NCBI GenBank assembly: GCA_019843655.1
Contig: JACDQD010000001.1
Location: 45,787,659 to 45,851,658, forward strand
DNA: 64,000 nt
Direction of reading: 5' to 3'
Source: Lethocerus indicus
Taxonomy: Eukaryota > Arthropoda > Insecta > Hemiptera > Belostomatidae
Positions within the stretch are counted from its first letter, which is position 1. Every line of letters starts with the position of its first letter. The notes beneath the pieces are model-generated. The model worked only from the letters and a program-made list of their open reading frames with translations. It was not told the origin of the DNA and ran no database searches. This document shows, one piece after another, positions 57,736 through 64,000 of the stretch. The position numbers were made by a program, and so were the translations under genes.

Positions 57736-60700
57736 CCAGGAGGAATCGACAGGATTTCTGGTTTCCCTTCTTCCGGTATTAAGATTCACAGTTTTATTAT
57801 TTCTACCTGCCCGCGGTGTTTCCTACAGTTGTGTCCTGTACAGTTTTTATGCCTGTAAGAACCCCCCCCCCCCAAATATGGGTATGCTTCAAATCACACC
57901 ATTCACCACGACCTCAATATACCGATAGTTACATTCGGCATCCTATTCCTCATCCTAATTTGCACACTACAATCATTCTCCCGCGGCGGCTTAAACGCCA
58001 CTGACCCAGAGAACTCCTTGGACTCTAATGCAGACAAAAGTCAAAAAGGGCCATCCAGCGGGTGGTTTCTTTTATCGCGACAAATAGAAATAAACATACC
58101 GCAATTTTACCCATAACTATAAGGTTGATTGTAGAATAAATAAAAAGTTGAAAGAAAAATAGTCTGATATTCGGGCATTTTAGATATCCGTTTTTGGTTT
58201 GTGTCGGTCCATTTCGGGCGTGTTAATTGTTTTCGAATGTTTGTAAAATTGGGTGAGGACGTTTAGGGGGGGGTTTCTTCTATTATGTAATGGATTGTTT
58301 CGTTTAGCCGTCCGGTGGTTGGAGCCGAAAGGCGGCATTCGGGTTGTTTTTCAGTAGGCGGTCTCTAGCGGAGGTTAACATGTGCCGGGGGAGCCCACTG
58401 ATTGAGTGATTCTTGGGCTATCCATTGATCTTTTCGCAACCGAGTTGAGTTTCAACCGTGCACGCTTTTACCCGAGGCTCTATACGGGGTGCCTCTATTT
58501 TCAAAGATAAGTCTGAAAGGGCGGGAAAGAAATCATCAGATGACATGGCGGTACATATTATCAGCTCGTTGGCGTATAATAATGGTCCTTTGATCGGATA
58601 TTCTATTCGTTGCGAGATATCATTTATAAAAATTCACCACCATGTGATTCCTGTTGCGTCATTTATAACTTTTATCTGTTTCCAAAGTTTTTTATTTGGT
58701 GTGTCAACAAACTGCGGAACTGAACATACAAATTTACACATAAACATTCATCACGAAAAGGGTGAGGTATTTTCACCGCGGCGACCGAACTGATACATAA
58801 AAAAAGAAGTGTTCCTGATTTTATTATCAACTAGCAATAAACGTTTCTATTTGTTTTTACAATTTTATTGGAATTGATCCTACAGGAACACGGTCCTCAA
58901 ATTCCGTGCGAAATCAGGAATTTGAATCGACGCCACCTGTTGCAGAACTACTGTTTCACGAATATCAGTTACAACTACATTTAGGCACAACAGCCTACTC
59001 ATTGTATGAGAAATGTTTGTAATTTAATTTAAGACATTTATAAGGAATTATAGCGATAGTTATAAGGGTACTCGAGTTGAATAAAAACAAATTCTTATTA
59101 AAATATATAATATAATTTACTAAGGTTTACAGTTTTCAAAATACAGTTAATTTTGTTACACCATTATATAAAATCATAAACTATAAGTACTGTGTAATTA
59201 TACATTCTAGAAACAAAGTTATCCTTAGTAGTTGGTTGGTTTAGAGATTTCTTCAGGCAATAGCCTACAGACAAATAGGATTACCACTAAAACATAAGTC
59301 GAATATCCTCAGCACTGGGAGTTTTCTTTTAGCAGAAGTAGGATTTTCACCGGCCATTCCTTACGGGGAATTCCTTCTCAGCGGCATATTTCAATCCTGC
59401 CGAGCATAACAAATTCAATGAAAACATATTGGCATCTGTAAAATATCCAATGGGTGTCGATTACCTTCTTCCTAGTGTCACTGCTACTTTTTCCGTTGGG
59501 AGCGCTAATGTCCACAGAAGTTACTCCATGTTAGTTAGAAGTTACTGTGGTTAGTATATGTTATTACCAAAAACACGGCAGAATAAATAGAATAATATAC
59601 CGATTATAGGACATTTAAAATTATTTTAATAATATAATTGCGGTAAGAAAATGACACCTGGTGATAAAGCAATGCATATGTGCAAATATAGTAGTTTAAT
59701 AGCTCATTAATGTTGATTTACGAAAATATGTATTCATTAAAAATGTAATAAACCAGATTAACTTTATGCTAAAACAAAATAACAATTGTAAAACTATAAA
59801 CAGTACAGTTTGTCGTAGTGGTTACATTAGTGGAGACAAACAATTTAAAGAACGTGGATTGACAAATTGTAAATTATTATTAGTAAAATATGGTACGAAA
59901 TAAATTAATTTTTAAAATCACGAAATTAAATTCATGTTCTATTGAAACCAATTTGACGATTTTACGTCAGGTGTGTCAGAGTGAAGTCTCATGGGAATTT
60001 CTGAATATGAGTGATACGAAGAGAGGGTTCTGCACGGGGTTCCTAAATGCTGTTGTTTGTTGATTCACCGAAAAGACCAATCGGACTTTGCAGGTAATTC
60101 GGCCGATGCAGAGCGGGCTGACAGGATGTTCTACAGGAGAACCAGTCTTGGCAGCAACGCTCGATCCCAAAGGATTTTTACAAAAAGATGTAACGCTCTA
60201 AGGTGGGGTCCGCGAAATGAGCTGGAAGCTCACCCCACGAGGAGTACACTGTATACAGTGTTAGACCTGCTGCGGATTTGTCCCACGCTGCACCCAACCG
60301 AACCGAACACCCCTCCCTGTCCGACAATTGATTTCAGGTTTATGAAAACAGACTTTACCCCCTTTCTAATACATTAGATACAGGATAATGGGTTTATATT
60401 TACGTGATACAGTTGGAGAAATCTTCAGGTGAATTAGAACGTAGTAATGAAACACCCATAGGTTTTCGAGTCTGGGAACGGACGACTCGAGCACCCTTCG
60501 GTCGTATACCGCAATCCGCCGTTTCAAGCGCGCATTTGGGACAAGTAGGCGCTGACGGTTTCGATACACGGTGTGCACCCCTGTCAAGTGTTTTGACTAA
60601 ATCGACGGCGAATTTCGGTTCTTTATTACACCGGCACCTTCGCAGGCGTTAAACCGACCAGTCTGATAGGAGCCCTTTGTTGGCCACTCGAGCAATTCAC

Positions 60701-61511
60701 CAAATAGGAACAATTCACCACACAGAACAATGGAACGCATAACGTTAATCTAAAATCTACCATAAATTGGCTTGATGATAAAAAATGTAAAATTTAGGAT
60801 ATTTATTAAGATTATTAACCCATTTTCAAATAAATTTGGTATACATTATAATGATGCCAGATAATGTTTGTACATAAGATATTATAATTTCTGGTTGTAC
60901 GTCTTACTATAACAAAAATATAAAACAGACATTTTTGTCTTAGCGACAAAACTATGCGAAATTGCAATAGTTACAAACATAATTAAAAATTAAAAAATTG
61001 CGAGCCAACACAGAAGCGGTTCTAGCGCAGGCGATCGCCTAAATAGAGATCAAATTGTTAGGTGTCCTTTGCATGTTATTTATGTAATTTTTTTCTTTTC
61101 GAGTTATTATTGTTTAGCGCACAGACATGAATGACTAAAGAAATTGATCATTTCGTTCATAGAGCTTTATACTTTGGAGTTTAGAAATGAGTTTCCAGCT
61201 CTAGAACTGCCTCTGGTTATACGAAATCTGAAAACACATATCTGTTGTTATTAGGTGAATCAAATTTAAAAGTATATATAAGAATTTTTTTTGAATATCA
61301 AACATTGTTGAAAATAATGTCAATGTTGAACAAGCTTATGTTCAATATTGTTTAATATTGCGTCGTTTTAATATTGTTATCGTTTTAATATATTTCTTCC
61401 TTCGTACATATAATAATATTTATAATTATAATTTTATATTATATTTATTAAACCGACTAATTATATTTTGTCGTATTCAATTTGACGAGGAGTGCTCTCT
61501 GAGACATTGTT
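57736..61511. other. No gene recognised; repeats and AT-rich DNA
   Basis: The stretch has a poly-C run near 57,860. Unassigned frames occur at 58,458-58,793, 60,057-60,377 and 60,404-60,652; the last two look faintly coding but carry no motif I recognise and are open on both strands. From about 60,700 the DNA is AT-rich up to the LINE. Confidence 0.4.
58870..58960 (+). repeat. Dispersed repeat, copy 2 (partner at 56,700)
   Basis: Matches the 56.7-kb copy across CCTCAAATT, GAATC.A.GCCACCTG, TTGCA and ACTACTGTTTCA. Confidence 0.6.
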
Positions 61512-62949
61512 CAGTCCGCACGTGCTTATATTATTATTATTATAACCTCGCTCTCGCGCTTCGGCTTTCATTTTTGTTAGTAATTGTGTGTTATTGTTAG
61601 TGCATTTCTGTGTACATGTTCTCGTGATTGTTTTCAATCGATTCTTTCTCACTCCCTTATCAATTCGTTTTGTGTAAAACTGTGAAAATAGTGTTCATCG
61701 TCCTGTCGTCACCGGCCGACGTAGGCTATACGGGCACCGTTAGAGCTAGTAGTGATGTTAACACGGGCAAAGAAGAAGGTGAAACGAACCCGGAACAAAG
61801 AGCAAGACACCACCAACCGCATCTCCTCCTGCCAAAATGAATAAAACCTGTGGGCAAGTTTCTCCCGTTGCAGACACGCCCACCACAATGTTAGACGATA
61901 ACGCGACAACCGGCCACCGCCAACCTTCATTAGAAATTTAACCGATATGGTTAAATTGTGCAAAGATTTGTCCGTGCTCATTGGCAAAGAAAATTGTCTT
62001 TGCCAATCAACTGTGACTCAAATCATGTTAAAGACAACGACCCCAACCAACTATCGTAAAACCATTGACTATTTATGCAAACAAAGAATCAGCTGTTACG
62101 CATACCAGCTCTCGAATGAGAGGGCGGTAACGCAGTGTTACAGATGCCAACTATTCGAGTAGAAGTAGCAGATACTGCGCCGGGCCAGCGACCGCGGCCG
62201 CACCAAAACGAAATTAAGTGCGCAAACGGCGGGGGCGACCACGTAGCGAACCTCCGAACCTGCGAAGCCTGCAGTAGATACATCGCGGGCAAAGAAAAGG
62301 CCCAGAGGCCACAAGAGCACCAACCACAAGAGAAGCCGAGAATCATAAACCGGCCAGCCCCGATCGTACCGGGAAGAAGCACGGGGCGGCAGCGACAGCT
62401 CCACCACCACCACCACCACCCCAGACACCACAGAGCAGACAACAGGAAGACCCCATGAGTTTTTTCGGTGAACTAAGAAGCCTCGGCCAAGAACTAAAGG
62501 CCCTGGACATTACAAAATTAATAGAAATACTGAAGAGCATGGTCAGAGCTCACCTATAAAACGCGCGCGGCCTAGACAGGGTGGAAGTCCTGTATAGGTA
62601 CGCCCAGATTCTCGACCCGTAAACTGGTCCTAAACTAGTATACAACCCAAGAGGGCTACTAAGCCATATCAACGAAGTCTCCCAGATCATCATCGAAAAT
62701 AGAGTGGACGTAGCACTCCTCACCGAGACACATCTACGAGAGAAGAATCGTCCGTTTCTCCCGGGTTACACCATCTACAGAAGCGACCGAGATACACCCG
62801 GAGGCGGAGTGGCGATAATAATAAGTAACAGACTTCGCCACCAACAAATACCTATTCCGAAATCGAACATGGAGACGGTGGGAGTACAAGTTAAAGGGCA
62901 GACAAGACCGGTAAACATCACATTTACAAGAAAAATCACCGTATTATAA
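61512..62949 (+). mobile_element. Jockey-like LINE, 5' half only, inactivated
   Basis: The 5' end probably lies at TCAGTCCGCACGTG (61,511), an initiator-like start typical of such elements. ORF1 begins near 61,753 (MLTRAKKKVKRTRNKEQ) but is broken by stops. Its zinc-knuckle remains are CYRCQLFE at about 62,138 in one frame and KCANGGGDHVANLRTC at about 62,220 in another; in the second, the second Cys of the CCHC box is Gly. A His run follows at 62,400, and MSFFGELRSLGQELKALDIT at 62,455 in a third frame resembles the ORF1 C-terminus. ORF2 starts near 62,560 with an in-frame stop, then reads NPRGLLSHINEVSQII ... VDVALLTETHLRE ... GGGVAIIISN, the N-terminal apurinic endonuclease domain with its metal-binding Glu in TETHL. 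The similarity ends near 62,930; reverse transcriptase is absent. Confidence 0.85.
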
Positions 62950-63674
62950 TTACAAACGTATTGCTGCAGCGTAGTCAATATTCATGAAAGTCCATGGTTT
63001 ATGTGAGCTAGGTCCGTGGGATCGCTACCCCCAAAGTACCAGCATGGATCTGATACCCCCTGCGGAGAAGTCAGTATCATATGTTTCAATATTATGGTTC
63101 ATATTTCAAAATTGCAATTACAGAAATGTCACTACAAGTAAATTTCATAAATTTGTGTTCTAAAAAGCTTTGTTCAGAGACCTTAATAACAGCATTTTTT
63201 TATTGCAATTCGTTAGAGTTATCAACGGAAATGGGGGAAAAAACCTTTTAAGTCTATGAAAAACGTATAATATGACATAAGAAAGCATACAATCATAAAA
63301 ATCCAGTATTTGCAGTATAATCAATTACCTTACCACTAAAGCATAAACAACCGTAAATATATACAAGTTATAAAATATTCAGATCAAGACTACTGCACAA
63401 ACAGAGAAAAGCACTGAAAAATTGAAACTATCTATTAACAAGTTAGACGATATTATTTAGAAGTAAAGCATATTACACAGGATAGTCATAATAATTCGTG
63501 TTATTAAATTATGTCCTTAACAACTATAACACATGTGAATATATCTGAATAAAAATCAATTAACCTAAACCTACAAAAAACTATACAAACCTACTAAAAA
63601 CTTAAAACTATTAACAATACTTCTATCTCTAGCGGGTGGATTGTATTACTATTTAACGGATGACTTATTTTCAG
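62950..63674. other. No gene recognised
   Basis: Sequence unrelated to the LINE, AT-rich, with no ORF of note. Confidence 0.45.
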
Positions 63675-63903
63675 ATTTTCGACCTGATCTAATCGGACCG
63701 GAATCGCGCCGATGTACGTCAGCATCAACTTGCCTACATATAGGTCAAAACAAGATGAAGCGCTTCGGAAATACGCAGTTATGCCAGTTTCAAGAGTTTA
63801 TGTCCTCCTACTGAATGACTCGCCCGCCGTGGAAGTCCTGTCTTCGACGAGGCGAGAGATTCCCGATCGTCCGCGCGGTACTTTCTTCCCCTGTAAAAAG
63901 TAG
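63675..63903 (+). CDS. Candidate exon or small ORF, undecided frame
   Basis: After a good acceptor (TTATTTTCAG, ending 63,674) one frame is open to about 63,814 (FRPDLIGPESRRCTSASTCL...), while another starts with an ATG at 63,712 and runs 63 codons to 63,903 with GC-ending codons late on (RVYVLLLNDSPAVEVLSSTR). Both look moderately coding and cannot both be right. No family is recognised. The window ends soon after, so partners may lie outside. Confidence 0.2.
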
Positions 63904-64000
63904 TTCCATTAAGTACCCAATCCAGTCACTGGCATATGTTGAGGCACGTAATGATTGAGGAAATGATTACCTAATCCGCGTACGGACTCCAGTTCGGTGA

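Noticed and set aside
57695..57928. 77-codon ORF beginning MERGSETSGG
   Set aside because: Its start lies inside a hammerhead-like repeat copy and its 3' part crosses a poly-C run.

Overview
This is a eukaryotic, animal-type window, most likely from an insect. The evidence is one unmistakable kekkon-type LRR/Ig receptor gene (an arthropod family), short GT-AG introns with T-rich acceptors, TATA boxes, AATAAA signals, long AT/GA microsatellites, a jockey-like LINE with a CCHC-type ORF1, and MITE, foldback and mariner-like debris. I cannot name the order or species.

Layout. 1-33 kb is almost gene-free. It holds a short motif present three times (2.45-4.03 kb), a TA-flanked inverted-repeat MITE (18.7-19.0 kb), two foldback repeats (19.05 and 21.8 kb), a 170-bp GA microsatellite, and a decayed reverse-transcriptase fragment on the minus strand (22.7-23.7 kb). 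At 33.4-36.3 kb lies the kekkon-like gene, with candidate TATA boxes, a 3' splice site in its 5' UTR, a single 616-codon coding exon and a candidate poly(A) signal. Part of its cytoplasmic tail is displaced across three reading frames, and three one-base losses return it to frame.

From 40 to 57 kb the character changes. Repeats are denser and there is a scatter of very small genes. The best is a spliced gene at 48,093-49,074 (119 aa, introns in the same phase), which open-reading-frame calling alone misses. Short genes or ORFs at 44.0, 46.0, 52.3 and perhaps 57.0 kb share motifs with it and may form a small, locally clustered family of membrane or secreted proteins. I recognise no known family. 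Two broken minus-strand exons separated by an (AT)n intron lie at 40.4-40.85 kb. A composite satellite made of three unrelated tandem arrays occupies 52.55-53.61 kb.

From 57 to 64 kb there are more dispersed repeats and a jockey-like LINE (about 61.5-62.95 kb) that keeps its 5' half and lacks its 3' half. A repeat family found at about 19.1, 21.8, 42.0, 43.4, 52.2 and perhaps 57.7 kb carries a hammerhead-ribozyme-like core. Apart from the kekkon receptor, most coding calls here are inferences from splice sites, codon texture and short motif matches.
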